Assembly (NCBI RefSeq): GCF_964340395.1
Contig: NC_135565.1
Location: forward strand, 17,307,209-17,371,208
DNA: 64,000 nucleotides
Origin: Glandiceps talaboti
Lineage: Eukaryota > Hemichordata > Enteropneusta > Spengelidae
Direction: 5' to 3'
Both the position numbers and the translations under genes were made by a program. Below, in pieces: positions 1 to 63,656 of the stretch. How positions within the stretch are numbered: position 1 is the stretch's first letter; each line of letters begins with the position of its first letter. The notes below the pieces were generated by a model. The model was not told where the DNA came from and did not search any database. It was given only the letters and a program-made list of their open reading frames with translations.

Positions 1-783
1 ACACAAACCATATGCATATCTCTACTCACCCCGTCATTATAATGAGTAAGCTTCATTATTTTAACAATTCAACACACATACCTTAACCCGCCTCTCGCAT
101 TAATTGCGAATCATGGATGCCCATTCGTTCATGTCATTTGCACCAGTTTTCCAACCCATAACATGCAATTCGTCACAACGTTCTCAAATCCTGAAAGGTG
201 AATGTGTTTTCTGTATGAACTCAGTAGTGCTTCAATCTCTTCTCTTCTCTTCTCGTCAAAATCTTAACTGTCCATCTTTCTACTTCGTAGCCTGTAAGAA
301 AGTGGCATGACTTGATTCTTCATGTTTGTAGCTATCTGGTGATCTAACATATAACTCTTGTCCTGTTACCATGTACTAGATTTAGACTCTCAGCAATCAC
401 GTAGTGTCTATCGCACCTGGAGTGCTAACATGGAGGTCTATGGTATTGTATGTTCGTAGAAACTTTGTTTATTGTTATTTTTTATGTAACAGCATGCTAT
501 CTTTCTATACAAACCTCTTTTGTATTAATGCTTATTTATTGATTTAACCAATTAAATTAAATAAGCACAGACTTTGATTTCTCCCTAATTTAATAATATT
601 GACAATCATTTTTTTATGTAATCATACAAGCACAATAATTTAAGATTATTGCATACATTGTAAATATTAAACATACACAGTTAGCTCAGAGCATTTCCAT
701 TTAATAATTGCCAAAGAAGTTCTAAAAACATTCAAGAGTCATCAGCCATGCATATATCTCCTAACACCACAATGAACATTCAC

Positions 784-827
784 ACACGCTCGCACACACA
801 CACACACACACACACATACACACACAC

Positions 828-885
<58 letters not shown>

Positions 886-1052
886 CATGTATAATATATG
901 GACACACGTTCATGCATGTATTACGCACGCACGTCGCGCGCGCATACATACATACATACATACATACATACATACATACATACATACATACATACATACA
1001 TACATACATACATTACATACATACTCACTCACTCACTCACTCATTCACTCAT
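784..1052. repeat. composite microsatellite (CA)n(TA)n ... (CATA)n(CTCA)n
   Basis: A CA tract (about 791-830) leads into a TA tract (831-879). After a short unique spacer comes a CATA tract (about 943-1,011) and a CTCA tract (1,021-1,050). Open frames rich in Tyr, Ile, His and Thr here are repeat artefacts. Confidence 0.97.
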
Positions 1053-1613
1053 CGCAACAAAATATTACTAACACGTATTTTCTCTAATTCTCCCGATAGG
1101 TAATGCTACACTAGTTTGTGTACACCTTAGCTTCCATGTCACCGAGAGAACTAGAGATAAACAGTCACAAACAACTCGAAACAGCTTTTACCGTTCTCAT
1201 ATTATATATATTTGAACATTATGTTTCTTCTGTATTTTTCGTATGAATTTAATGTTTTAAGCAAGTTTCTCATAATCCAAAACTATTACAAAGGTGATTA
1301 CATATAGTGCACTGTATGCTGTCGTTGTCATTATAATTTGTTGACAAATAAATATTTTTTCGATAAAGAAAGACAGTGTACCTCAATTAATTTGTGCGCG
1401 TGTATTATGAACCTGTGATATTAGAGTGAAAGTCAAACGTGAACTGGATAGTCTGTGACAAAGATCAACTCAAAGGGTTTATTTCTAAAAGCATCATCAC
1501 ATCAGGTCATTATATGAGAGAACAACAGTAATGGGAACGACTATGCAAGGGAAATAGAGGGGAAAAGCTCAGTACAACAGAATGACGTAAAAAGAGATGG
1601 ATGTGTAAAAATT

Positions 1614-2042
1614 AATATCATTAAGTCCTTCAGGGAGTCAAAGTTCTCCACCTTTTGATCCAAAAAGTCTCCCCGCCATTACGACTCACATGGTCCTTGT
1701 AAATCATTTCAATGACTATAAAATATCAGGTCTCTGAATATCCAACGCTGTTGAAACGTGGTGGTGCCACAAGATGACTGGTAGTGTATTCCTTCCGTTT
1801 GATGCTGCTACGATGTCCTTCTATACGCTGTCTAACCATGTTTTTAGTTTGGCCAAGATACATCTATTTACACCTATTTACACCTTCGGCATACAATATG
1901 CAGTAAATAACGCATGATGTCTTGCAAGTGAAGTCTCCACTGATTTTAACGTTTCACCTGTAGTGCTGCTATTAGTAGTGGGATGTTAACATGTTGGGAC
2001 AGTCAACACATCTCGTAGAATCACAAGCATTCGACCCATTGT
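1614..2042 (-). pseudogene. decayed GIY-YIG domain fragment of a retroelement (Penelope-like type)
   Basis: Conceptual translation on the minus strand, with stops and frame breaks, shows a Cys pair (NACDSTRCVDC), then SGDFTCKTSCVIYC, YLGQTKNMVRQRIEGHRSSI, and later WIKRWRTLTP. This is the order of the C-terminal zinc-cluster plus GIY-YIG endonuclease module found in Penelope-like retroelements and related families (family knowledge). At least four in-frame stops and a missing GIY-type first motif make it a dead copy. No reverse transcriptase remains were recognised beside it. The family assignment is moderate; other GIY-YIG carriers are possible. Confidence 0.6.
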
Positions 2043-2094
2043 AGTGTTGTTCAAGTTCTGTTTTGCGTTTTTTTTGTTCGCCAGAATATCAAGG

Positions 2095-2152
<58 letters not shown>

Positions 2153-2198
2153 ATGTATGTATGTATGTATGTATGTATTTATTTATTCATTCATTCAT
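2095..2198. repeat. microsatellite (GT)n(GTAT)n(TTAT/TCAT)n
   Basis: A GT run passes into GTAT and then TTAT/TCAT units. It abuts the 5' side of the GIY-YIG remnant on the minus strand. Confidence 0.97.
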
Positions 2199-3877
2199 TA
2201 TCTCTTTATGTACATTCCTGATTGTGCAGAACACTGCTTCATATTAATCATACCATTTTGAACTCCAAGAAGTAATCACGTAAACCATGTAAAAATAAGT
2301 GCAAATATAGAGAAAACATTTATTTGTAAATGTTAAATAATACAATAGGACAAAACGTAAAAGGCACTTTTTAGAGTACACAAATTGATGTCTACTACAG
2401 CCACAATCTACTACATTTGCAAGCACTAACAGAAGAAATTCACTGTGCTAAAAAATCAATTTGTATTAGCCTCGGTACTCTACATGACCAATGTATATAA
2501 TATGTTAAACTTCTTGATAAGAAAATTCCTTTATAAATAAAATAAAATCTAAGTGGAAAATTCAAAATTTTAATATGACCCAATACTTAATGAGAAAATA
2601 TGTTTTAATGATTATTGATGCTTAAATAAATGAAAATGTTGATAGAAGCATTTGATTCATGTACCTATTCAAAAAATATTGTTACTCTTTAATATTACGG
2701 AATAACGTTTTCAGTCCACTTGAAATTGTTATCGCATATTATTGTTCTCTGTGAGCCGTTACATTTTTTGGTTATTTTGAAACTAGAAGAATGTCCTATC
2801 ATATTTCTTCCTTTTTGGCTCGTCATACCCGTTTCTTAGGAATAATTCTTGTAATTTCATTGATATCAGTAATGCTGGGACGAGGGTGATAACATTTGAA
2901 GTTTAGAAATTTGCTTAAAAATAGTATTACAAACTTTTTGTTTTCACATTTTTCTGTCCGTCCAGTAGTTTTGATAGAAGACGTGTGTAATAGAAGGGTT
3001 CGTCATGTGGATATTGATAAATTTAATTTATTCAGAAATCTTGGTATTGAACCAAGTAACGCCAGGTAGACAGCCATATTGTATATGACTAAACATTTTG
3101 ATATTTAATAATATATCTCTCTGTGTGAGATATTGAAATATTGCTAAAGCTGAATAGTGACAATGTTGTATTAAAACTGTTTGTGCTAAAAGAGTTTGCC
3201 ATTAACGTCTCAATGCTGTACTTTGTGACATGCCTGTGTTAGCACCTAGGTGATAATTAAAACGTAGCAAGGAGAGTTCAACAGTAAACCACATAAAAAC
3301 GCACGCAAGGATGTGTTGTATTTTTGTAGGCAATACAACTAAACATAATAATTGCCTGCTTAAATTAGTGATACAGATCGAAAAATTGGATAGAGGGAAG
3401 AACATCCTTGTGAGACACAATAATTGTAAAACAAAGAAAAAGTGTGCGATTTTCTTTTAATTTGTTGAACATTTTCTTAACATTCACATTTTTTTGAATC
3501 AACATTTTGAACCTAAATTTAATAAAATTTCTGCAGCAGTAAGCTTAAATTATTTGGTGATTGAAGGTGTGATAAATCGTAATATATACTACATATATTC
3601 CTTGAACGTGGTGTTACAGGGAAGATAAGTGAACATATACCTCCGGTAAAACGAAAAGTTTTCAATTGAAGAAAGGATCTCGATGTCACGTGACCATTAA
3701 CAATTTTGGCACCAGTTCATATGATTTTTCAAATTGACTTCAAAAACTTACATACTTGGTAAACACTCGTTTAAACTTTTTGATTGCACATAAGCACACA
3801 ATTATAGATTAAAAAAGGTCAAAAAACAAGTTCAACCTTTAGTATGGTAATTTGATAAACAAGGTGGCATATTCTTC

Positions 3878-3944
3878 AATGACGTAGACATTACTTGTGG
3901 ATGACGTAGCCTTTACTTGTCGATGACGTAGCCTTTACTTGAGG
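3878..3944. repeat. 22-bp tandem, three units, each with TGACGTAG
   Basis: Three near-identical units with core ATGACGTAGCCTTTACTTGT. Each carries a TGACGT half-site of the CREB/ATF type. Regulatory meaning is unknown. Confidence 0.85.
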
Positions 3945-4727
3945 ATGGTGATTAACAAGTTGACGATGATAATGTTAGAGTGTAGGTGGTCGTCGTTATT
4001 GTGTTACAAGATGGATATTATTTTCAATATGCATTCTTTTTTTTCAAATATAAAATGTTATCCAAAACATGTGCAAGCAAACGTGGACAAGTTTTACTTC
4101 AACCCAATGGCTTACAATTACTTCTATGTATTTTGGCGTTTATTACACACTGTTTGGGCAACTTTGTTAGATGTGATGTCCTTCACGAGTTAATATCATA
4201 TTATATTCTTTCTGATACACAAAACAAGAATTGCGTTCTAGAAGCTAGAAGTGTATAAACGTGGCTCTAACACCATAAACCCGTTGTATCTACGAAGTCT
4301 GCAAAAACCTAGACAAAAATATAGTGACAGGGTGTTTTTAGGGTTAACTCGGGTCGACTTTTGTTGGTCTTTTATGAGAACACTATAAAATATATGCATT
4401 CCCCTTTGCAAAGGAGGAAAATAAAAAAAAAGAAAGTTAACCATTCCGAATCTTACGTAGCACCAAGACATTTTTCCATGTTTTAGATAGTTATTTATTA
4501 TGTACAAAACTGCCTTTCGACACCCTGCAGTTGGATCAGAAATTATGTAATCACATGGGTAAAGGACTGTCGTATGTCCAACCTTTTCCTCAGGATTAGC
4601 AGTCTCTAAATCGATCAAGACTCATGCAAACTAAAGGCACCCCTCATCAACCCAAAAGGGGGAACAACAAAACGAAATTATCGCTGGTGGAAATTGTACT
4701 CTGATAACATTGGGTATGCGTGTGCGG

Positions 4728-4870
4728 GATGCAGAATATTGGTCAACATCATGCATAAATAATTATGCAAATCACTACTATACATAATATGAAACCACAT
4801 CCTTAATGTGCATGCATATAAAAAGATGCAGACTATTGGTTAACATGCACAAATAATTATGCCAATTGCT
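4728..4870. repeat. imperfect direct duplication of about 96-bp spacing
   Basis: Segments GATGCAGAATATTGGTCAAC and GATGCAGACTATTGGTTAAC, each followed by an AATAATTATGC-type stretch, occur at about 4,728 and 4,824. Confidence 0.8.
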
Positions 4871-5962
4871 AATTAGTATAAAATGAAGCGATATCGTTGG
4901 TATGTCTTTCACTACCTCCCTAGGCTATGAATAGTAAAGATAAAAATTAGCTTATATCGCAGTGTTTTTATTTACCAAGAAGAGTAGCACAAAACACTTT
5001 GTAAAGAGCTGTTAAATAGACAAATAACCTATTACCTAGACATAAAAGTGATAAACCTTAAGAAACGCTTCAGAATATTACCAAAATATGGATCTTTTAT
5101 ATATTTGTATTCAAAATATTTTTCGATGGTAGAAAGGTTTCGTCACAACCAACCTATATTACTAAAAAATGCTTATCTGAATGGTGCCTCATTCCCAAAG
5201 AATTGATCTGTAGTGTCTTTACACAAATTTTGATATGTGTAATCAGCAAATACGTCATATTTAATTGTGTTAGATTTCACGACAACATTTTGAGACTCTG
5301 TGTAGATATATGCAAAATGTTTAGTTCACCTTTTTCCAACCAACGTTTGTTACATTCTCAACAAGTCGACACTTTCTGCTGTCTTAACCTTTCATATCAC
5401 ATGTATATGTAACTCAAGTAGTTTTAGTCATTCTCTTTGTACTGCCTTTTGATTTCAACCTTCATTTCCCCTTATGTGGGGCCATCTGATGAATATGTAA
5501 TACAATAATCGACTAATAACTAGAGAACCACTGCACCAACAAGACTCGGTGCCAAAGTCACACATTTTCCAATTCCCCAATGTAATGAAACCTGCAAACG
5601 CCAACCTATTATAGTGAGTAAACCTTAATTACTTACAAATTTTTAATTATCCAACGTGTGCAATATGCAAAACAAAAAGGACAAATAATAAATTCTTTTT
5701 AAAATAAAAGGATACACGTCTTTGTATCGCACTAGGAATGTTTAAAATAAAAAAAATGTAATTTTATCGAACATTTAAAACATTGCCACTAAATTGTTCC
5801 CTCTATTTAAAAAAAAATAGGACAACATTGTGCTTTTTCAAACACTAAACTTCAAGTGATTTACACAAATAACTGTAAACCAAGTTATTAATAAGGTGAG
5901 TATCTCATATTTAAGAAAATAACTTATAGTGGTACATTTTTATAACATAAAACAATATTGTA

Positions 5963-6536
5963 TTTAATTTCTCAAATCTCATCCATCAAATGTTAAGTTT
6001 ACAGTTCAAAGATCGTCTGATACGCATGCCCAAACGAAGTGCTGTTTTGTTTGTTTGCAACTGCAATGCGTGACGTCATAAACGGTATGTAAACTGTAAT
6101 ACCCATCCTAAATTTCGTCCGCCATGTTTGCTTGGGCTTACCTGTATGACATCAGAGTTCATTTAAGGTCTGGTTTTCCAAAAAAACTTATAGATGTCTC
6201 CTTGGGAACAAAATTATGGGATAGGACCCCGATATGCGCGTGTGTGCGGTGCATTAATTGCATCTATAAAATGTATCACTCTACAGTCAACGCTCAAGTA
6301 ATAGGTGCAACTAGAACAACGTTCGAACGAAGATTTCCAACTAGTTGGCCCTGGGATAGGCTGCAAATTAAATACTCTTTACAATTTATACATTTCATAA
6401 AATTTCTCGTGGTCTTCTACGCCGAATCCCACGAGTACCTAGACTATCTGCTCACTACAATACACAGTGTTCTCTTTGAAAAGCACATTGTGCAAACAAT
6501 ATTTTCAGGAAATATATAAAAAAAAAGCTGAGGCCA
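5963..6536 (-). other. candidate scube 3' UTR
   Basis: The first poly(A)-type signal seen below the stop codon is ATTAAA on the minus strand at 5,963-5,968, about 570 nt after TGA. A canonical AATAAA lies further down at 4,967-4,972. Which one is used cannot be told from sequence. The region is AT-rich and carries no other recognised feature. Confidence 0.35.
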
Positions 6537-57081
<50,545 letters not shown>

Positions 57082-57181
57082 TGCAAAATCTATCTCCCGA
57101 GAGCTTGACAAGACGACACGCCAATATGAACGGACACTTCTACGCAGTGCAATGTGCGTGTGTGTGGATTCCTTCAAAGTT

Positions 57182-57217
57182 TGCGCCTGCTCCGTATTGT
57201 TTATTTACGGAGGCGCA
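57182..57217. promoter_or_regulatory. hairpin-forming inverted repeat in presumed scube 5' UTR or promoter
   Basis: TGCGCC-TGC-TCCGTA and TACGGAGGCGCA can pair, with a 3-nt bulge and a 9-nt AT-rich loop. It lies about 100 nt upstream of the long-form ATG. Function unknown. Confidence 0.4.
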
Positions 57218-58740
57218 CAGTTGTAGGACATTGAATAGTTATCGGTTAAACCTGTATGGGGGATTAGCACTGTAAGCGCTCCATTCTGTTCTAAGTAAAG
57301 AATATGTCGGTTGGAAGAGGTTTTTAACGACCCTTCAATGCCTCGTTATTTAAAATCTTCCCGATCGACACTCATGAAATATTCAAACATTTTAGGCGGT
57401 ACAAGTGCCGTTGGTTGATTGGCTCCACGACGAAGTAGCAGTTTACTCCTACACACGTGATGGACTCACCTCAAAGTTGTGTTATCATTTTGCTGTTGTT
57501 TAACGAATGTTGAGACGCCAGGTTTGGAACTTTGCTCACACAACAAAACATTTATCGTGCCCAACACTGCAACTAGTATTCTAACAAAGTTTGTACAGTG
57601 TGTTTGTCGGACGTGTATGTATGTAGGGAGTGGAGATTTGAAACTAGAAGAAAAACAAGTTTGGGGAAAATTAAACTACAGACTTGTTAAATTATGTGTT
57701 TGACGTTCCTAAATGTGTTCGGTATTTCAGCAATAACTATCAAATATTAGAATTAAAATGAAATAGTGTGAATACGAACATGTGAAATCCAATAAATGAA
57801 ACTCATTTAAACAATGCAGAGGATATTAGATAACTCGGTGACAAACTAGAAGTTGTCTTCTTAAACGATTTCATTGACTTTTATTTGGCGCTCAGTTCAA
57901 GTTGTGTGTTCGTCATTTCTGTAGATCGCACTTGAAGCACTGTACTACAAAAACTGAACCAGTACACGACTTGTCGATAAATTCAATCGTTGCTGGGAAA
58001 AAAAATGCGAAATCACGACAACATCTCAAAATAAAGAATGAAAAATGCTGAAAATTTACTAAAAAATGTCGATGAACGGTTAGGAATACACGCAGAGCTA
58101 GAGGCGGGTGAAATTGCGCGGTAATGATGTAAGTCTGAAAGGAAAGTTCAAATGTAATAAATTTGCTACTGTTGACATCGGGTCACTTCTTTCAGGCTAT
58201 GGGGTCAAAGTAATTTACGATTCAGTTTGATTGTTTATTTCTTTCCGCCACTTTGTTTATTTGAAGTCAGAATTAGCCATGATATACGTCGCTGAAAGCA
58301 TTCCATTCGGCAATTTAATGACCCTTTGAAGTCGTATATCATTTACTTTCAAACACGTACTTGTAAAAAGTTGTTCGACGTCATTCCCGATTTCTTGCCA
58401 GCTTTATCGCATTTATTTATTTTGACGAACTTGATCATAGTATTACAGTGCAATTAAGTAGGGTTTGTCTCGCAATATGAGTTCACATATGTCCGTGTTT
58501 TCCATCCAAAATATATCAACAACACACACTGTAGCTGTCGTCTTGCCAACCTCATTATTTATCATCTGCCTTTGATTGGTTGGGACAGTTTCCCCCGTGG
58601 TGTGTTTTTTCTCTCAATTTTGGAATGTTCCTCCTGTTAGGTCGTTTCATGTGTCCAAGCGTCAGATCATCACCTTCCGTCTGCCATGTTTATTCATGAC
58701 GCTCAAATGTCTTTCTTTCGAATATATTTATGGATGTTAT

Positions 58741-58744
58741 GATA

Positions 58745-58803
<59 letters not shown>

Positions 58804-58927
58804 GATGATGATGACAATGATGACGATGATGATGGTGGTGGTGGTGCTGGTGCTGGTGGTGGTGGTCGTGCTGGTGGTCGTGATGATGATGATGATGATG
58901 GTGGTGGTGATGGTGGTGGTGGTGGTG
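58741..58927. repeat. (GAT)n(GGT)n trinucleotide tract
   Basis: A GAT run (about 58,747-58,833) passes into mixed GGT/GCT/GAT units. Poly-Asp, poly-Met and poly-Ile/Thr frames are artefacts. Confidence 0.97.
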
Positions 58928-59801
58928 ATTCGCCTTCCTACCGTTGTATGAAATTGTTTAACTAGTACCGTGTACGCATGCGTGAATATTTGGTGCAATT
59001 GTTATCCCGCATCCTCTACCCGTCGTCTGATTCAGTCTCTGTTGGCAATCGTTGCCATGACGACAAGTCTCATTGACGAGAAATAAATCTGCCGTAATGA
59101 TTTAATCTGTACAAATTACCTGTCTAAGCAATGAATTTCACTTCTTTGAGCCTCCTTTACGGTACTTGGCTAATTGAAGTATTTATTGTTATTATCATTA
59201 TTTTAATGTACGTATACAAGTAGTGTTCATAATGTCAACACTTCACAAATATCATTTGTGGGTTTTTTTTAAGACGTATATACGTTTGTGTTGTTCGAAA
59301 ATGTCATTTAGCTGTGTTGTACATTAATAAATACTACTACGTGCACTGTAGTATATATTTAACAAGTCGAGCGGGATCATTGCGAGGGCTACTTCTTAAG
59401 TTGAAACTTTGATGTTTTTCTGGACAAACACGAACGAATGGATTTAGGCGCTTTCCGGCTGAGGGCGCACTAACGAAAAGATGTGACAAATCATAACTTT
59501 AAACCATTAGTGTTATTAAAGTTCCAACATTTTAGCAGTAAACTAATTTTTGCTCAAATACGCCCTCATGGGTGACTCTTATGAATGACTATATGCTCAC
59601 ACGTGTCACGGGCAGCCATCATGGATTTACCATGAATAAGATCCACTTGGATTTAGCAGACCTTGGGTGGCAATTGCATATTCAAGATTATTCTAGATGG
59701 TAGCCGTTGTGGTTGGAATAAAGATGCCACGATAGTGTTTATTTGGAGACACGGTCAACACTGCTTCCCGGATGCAGACCAACAGTTTGTGTAAGTGTGC
59801 G

Positions 59802-59967
59802 ACGTGGTGGTGGTGGTGGTGGTGGTGGTGATGATGATGGTGGTGGTGATGGTGCTTCTTTTTTGTGGTGGTGGAGCTGCTGCTGCTGCTGCTAGTGGTG
59901 GTGGTGGTGGAAGTGGTGGTGTTGGTGGCTGTGGTGTTGATGGTGGTGGTGGTGGTGGTGGTGATAG

Positions 59968-60001
<34 letters not shown>

Positions 60002-60061
60002 GGTGGTGGTGGCTGTGGTGGTGATGGTGGTGGTGGTGGTGGTGGTGGTGGTGGTGGTGAT
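59802..60061. repeat. (GGT)n trinucleotide tract with GAT and GCT units
   Basis: About 260 bp of GGT-dominated triplets with GAT and GCT interruptions. The plus strand is strongly G-rich. Confidence 0.97.
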
Positions 60062-60926
60062 TAAAATATAAGACAATTACAAATCCTTTCTTGTCTTGCA
60101 TTTTCATAAGGTACCTTTGCTGAGGTACTGACATTTTAGATATCAAAATCAAATCAATACAAAAGAGACGCAATCTTTGCTCTCATCATGTAGTCTGTTT
60201 CTGGACGAGGTGCGAGAGAGACTCCAACTGTGTGACTCTTAGTTGATGTCCGCTGTGTTTGAATTATAACAATATAGATGTACAATAAAAAAGAAAAGAT
60301 AAGAGAATAAAAATGCAACAAGACGTCAGTACTACTCGTTTAAGAAGAGAATTTAATGAAATATTGGAATGTTATAATACAACGTGCAGTAATCTGGTGA
60401 AAATGACACAGATAATCAAATCTTAAAACATACACCATATTGCCATGGATTATTATAAATTCATACTCGTTATTTCATCTTTTCTGACTGTGTAACTAGA
60501 ATCTCACATCTCATTTCAAATGTATATCCAAAAAACGAACGCTTTACGTTTATGTTTGTAATACAGTCTAACTTACCTGTAGACTTGAATGACTATCGCT
60601 ACACTATTCGGCTAAAGGCATTCTGCCATAGACTGTAATTGGTCGAATAGATAATTAGACATTTAAATCGCGCAATTAGTAATGTAAAAATGACCCTCTG
60701 AACCACATACATCCCATTCAATCATCATGTGGCAATTGTACGCCAATGTAATGTGTATAGCGCGGTGTGGCGTAATACCGGCTGGACATAGGAGTCAGAT
60801 TATTAGACTTGGAAGAACAGCACAAAATCAAAATGTCAGATAGGATAGCGGAATAGTGTAGTAGTGATAGTCCTTCAAGTCTCTACAGGTAGGCTAAACG
60901 CAGTCAACAACATTGCCTGAAAGAGA

Positions 60927-61230
60927 GCATCGTCTGACTCGACAAACTTATTTATCTTCCGGTGCGACAGGATTTTTAAAACTAATATTGCTACATATCA
61001 TTGCTTTGCACAACAAAATCGACACTTTGCTACATTTTATCGTCTGTTGCGACAATTTGTGTTACTAACCTTGCTACTTAGCATTCTTTGGCGAGACAAA
61101 ATCCACACTTCGCTACATTTTATCGTCTGTCGTAACAATTTTCGTTACTAACATTGCTATACTTATGATTGTTTGGCTAGATAAAATGCACACTTTGCTA
61201 CATTTTATCGTCTGTTGCGAAAATTGCAGC
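60927..61230. repeat. dispersed GCTACATTTTATCGTCTGG family, array of about 40-44-bp units
   Basis: Plus-orientation units begin GCTACATTTTATCGTCTGTT or a close variant at about 61,029, 61,112 and 61,197, alternating with a more diverged unit type (GCTACTTAGCATTCTTTGGC, GCTATACTTATGATTGTTTG). This gives a higher-order period of about 83 bp. Confidence 0.85.
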
Positions 61231-62796
61231 CAAACGATGCTCTGTCCCAGGCGACATATATATTTTTCATTGAAGCTAGCATCACAAGACGTGTTGAAAG
61301 AGGACAAATAAGATAAGAGAAATTTGACAATCAAGATGATGGAGAAAATTAAAATGTAGTCGGTGGTAACAATATTCATCATACCTTCATCACATTAGTG
61401 CAACATGAATAATAATTTGATATAATTTTGACTTATAAATGGCAACAAATTACGATTATCAAGAATGTTCACTATCTATGGGGTACACTTGTGAAACTTG
61501 CTTAATTATGTCTCAAATATAATGTACCTTTTATGCAGTGAACTTGTTTGGAATGCTCCGATTTAATTCGCACAAATATAATATACGTATAACTTATGCT
61601 TGTGTACTTAGCTCAATAAATATACGATTTCAAAATTTAAACTAGAATGCACATTGGACCAAAATTCCTGAAAAATCAAAGTACTTCAATTCTCTTTGCG
61701 ATATGACAGATTTTAACTGAGAGTAGGTTGAAGATTTCTTGAACAAAGTATCAGAAAACAAGGTTTATTTTTAGGAATTCTACTTTTAAATCTTTTATCG
61801 ATTACCCTATGCAATCCATGCATTCTGTGCTTGTATTTTGTTTATGTCGTGTAACTGACTTGTACATGAATGACGATATTTTATATTTACTAAAACAAAT
61901 AATTGTATATGTGTCCATTGAATGTGTATTTCGTTTATGAAAATTCATTCTGCATTTACGTATTGTTTGTATAATAATACCCACAAACATTTTTTGAATT
62001 TTACATAATATTCTACAAAAGAACATATAGCATGCAAAGTTATATATGTATATCCAATATATAATAGCTATGCTTAGAAACGTTTAGCGCTATATTTTCA
62101 CATTAAACATGAAACTATTATATTTCAATTCAAATGGAAATTGCAATAACGGTTCGTGTTTACTCGTGCTTTGTAAAATGATTGAATTATACGTATACAA
62201 AATTCTTTGAGTCAATCACAGTTGTTGTCAAGGAAACTCGACACAAAGTATCAAAGTAAAGAGGAATATTTCTCACCAATGAGGCATCACACTACACGCT
62301 GTCATATAGCAAACATGTAAAAGTTACACGGAGTACATACAATTGTTGGGGGGGGGGGTTGACAACCGTACAATTCAAACAAGTTGCAAAGACTCCACGA
62401 CAGATGACAGGGATGAATATCGTATAGCCAAAATTACAAAATCGTTGTGGTTTAACTGGAATGATCAGATGGTTTGTAGTTCTAAGTACATGTACATCCA
62501 GTTGAGTATCATCTTTATTCATATATACAATTACAATGAAAACCTGTTGAGTTGGAACAGATCAGTATGGCTCAACACAAATCTTACTAAACTGCTAGAT
62601 TTTATTGTATTGCTAAACAAATATCTTAGTAGCATCGATTGCTTCTGTTCACCGTCTGCCATGACAATTCTCTCACCAATATTGATACACTGTACCATGT
62701 CTTTGTGTGACCTAACATTATCTCAGCAGTTCGTCGCCAAAACATACACGTTTGAACACAGTTTACTTCATTCGGGCATGTCAATGAATTCAAATG

Positions 62797-62870
62797 TAGC
62801 AAGAATGTTACTTTATCTTTTGTTGTGCCAGACGATACAATTTAGCAGTGCGAGCCAGACGATGAGCAAT
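62797..62870. repeat. dispersed GCTACATTTTATCGTCTGG family, minus-orientation fragment
   Basis: AATGTAGCAAGAATGTTACTT, then CCAGACGATACAATTTAGCA and CCAGACGATGAGCAA, are diverged minus-strand units of the family. Confidence 0.7.
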
Positions 62871-63600
62871 TTTAGTAAGATTTTCTTCGAACCAGCTGAA
62901 GACTTGTTTCTTCTCAACTGGCTTCCACTGTAACATTATGTAAAGAATTCTGTACTATATGACATCTAACACTACACCATTGGTGGCGATCTTTACGAAA
63001 TGCACATTGTGTCAGGTATGCAGTGATTCACCATGAAACCAAAATTCAACTTTGTTAACCATTTTTATCAGAGAACATGGAATGTTTCTTTTTAACACTA
63101 CTAATGACAGACAATACTATGGTACACGCAAGATAGCATCAGTAATGATGTAAAGAGACAAAAAAAAGAAGTGAACAACGCAGCAACACACGTGCGAGCG
63201 CCACCAACGGTATGAGTGTGCTAATGATCATACAACATTAAAACATAAACCTAAAGTCTTGTGAAATACATAAACATTCGTCTTAACATCGTATAGATGT
63301 TCCTTCATCTTTTACGTCATATTTAGATGTGAATATTATTGTCATTTTTATGGTTATAATAATTCTATTTTTGTTGATACTTGATATAAATATTTATGAC
63401 TAGTTTTAAAAGCTAAATCGATATGGACAAAAATCAGTCACTTAAAAAATGATAACGCAGATCGTCGTTTCATAGTCATCAGCAACAGTTTATGTTGAAC
63501 ACCAGAGGGCGGGCTTGCAAGTAACAGCAGGCTTGAGAAATATTTAGCAGCAGAGATGTGTTCTCTTTGTCTTCATTTGGATCGTCTTTAATGTATCCTT

Positions 63601-63656
63601 TTAATGAAGGAATTGGAAGACGGTTGTGAATTCATTACGGTCTATAACATCATCAT
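63601..63656 (-). CDS. candidate last coding exon of a neighbouring gene, EF-hand-like end
   Basis: On the minus strand a strong acceptor (long pyrimidine tract then TTTTCAG) is followed by a phase-1 reading frame, DDVIDRNEFTTVFQFLH, and a TAA stop at the complement of 63,601-63,603. DVIDRNEF fits the second half of an EF-hand loop (Ile at 8, Asp at 9, Glu at 12, then Phe), although the usual Gly at position 6 is Asp. An ATTAAA lies 8 nt after the stop. The rest of the gene would be beyond the right edge. The segment is only 17 residues, so chance cannot be ruled out. Confidence 0.4.

Larger units (their letters stand above)
1..6536. other. 3' flank of scube, no intact gene seen
   Basis: This is AT-rich sequence without a convincing coding exon. 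It holds two microsatellites (784-1,052 and 2,095-2,198), a decayed GIY-YIG retroelement fragment (1,614-2,042), a three-unit 22-bp tandem (3,878-3,944) and an imperfect direct duplication (4,728-4,870). Open frames here of 60-131 codons show no recognisable motif. Confidence 0.6.
57082..63600. other. upstream region of scube long form, no intact gene seen
   Basis: This presumably contains the long-form promoter. It holds GAT/GGT and GGT trinucleotide tracts (58.7 and 59.8 kb) and arrays of the GCTACATTTTATCGTCTGG family (60.9-61.2 and 62.8 kb). A 196-codon plus-strand frame at 62,343-62,933 starts beside a G homopolymer and runs through a family copy, and shows no known domain. Confidence 0.55.

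Noticed and set aside
6124-6519. 131-codon plus-strand frame antisense to the scube 3' end
   Set aside because: No motif and no start or splice support; it lies in the probable 3' UTR of scube on the other strand.
62343-62933. 196-codon plus-strand frame
   Set aside because: It begins at a G homopolymer, includes a copy of a dispersed repeat, and shows no domain, signal or family resemblance.
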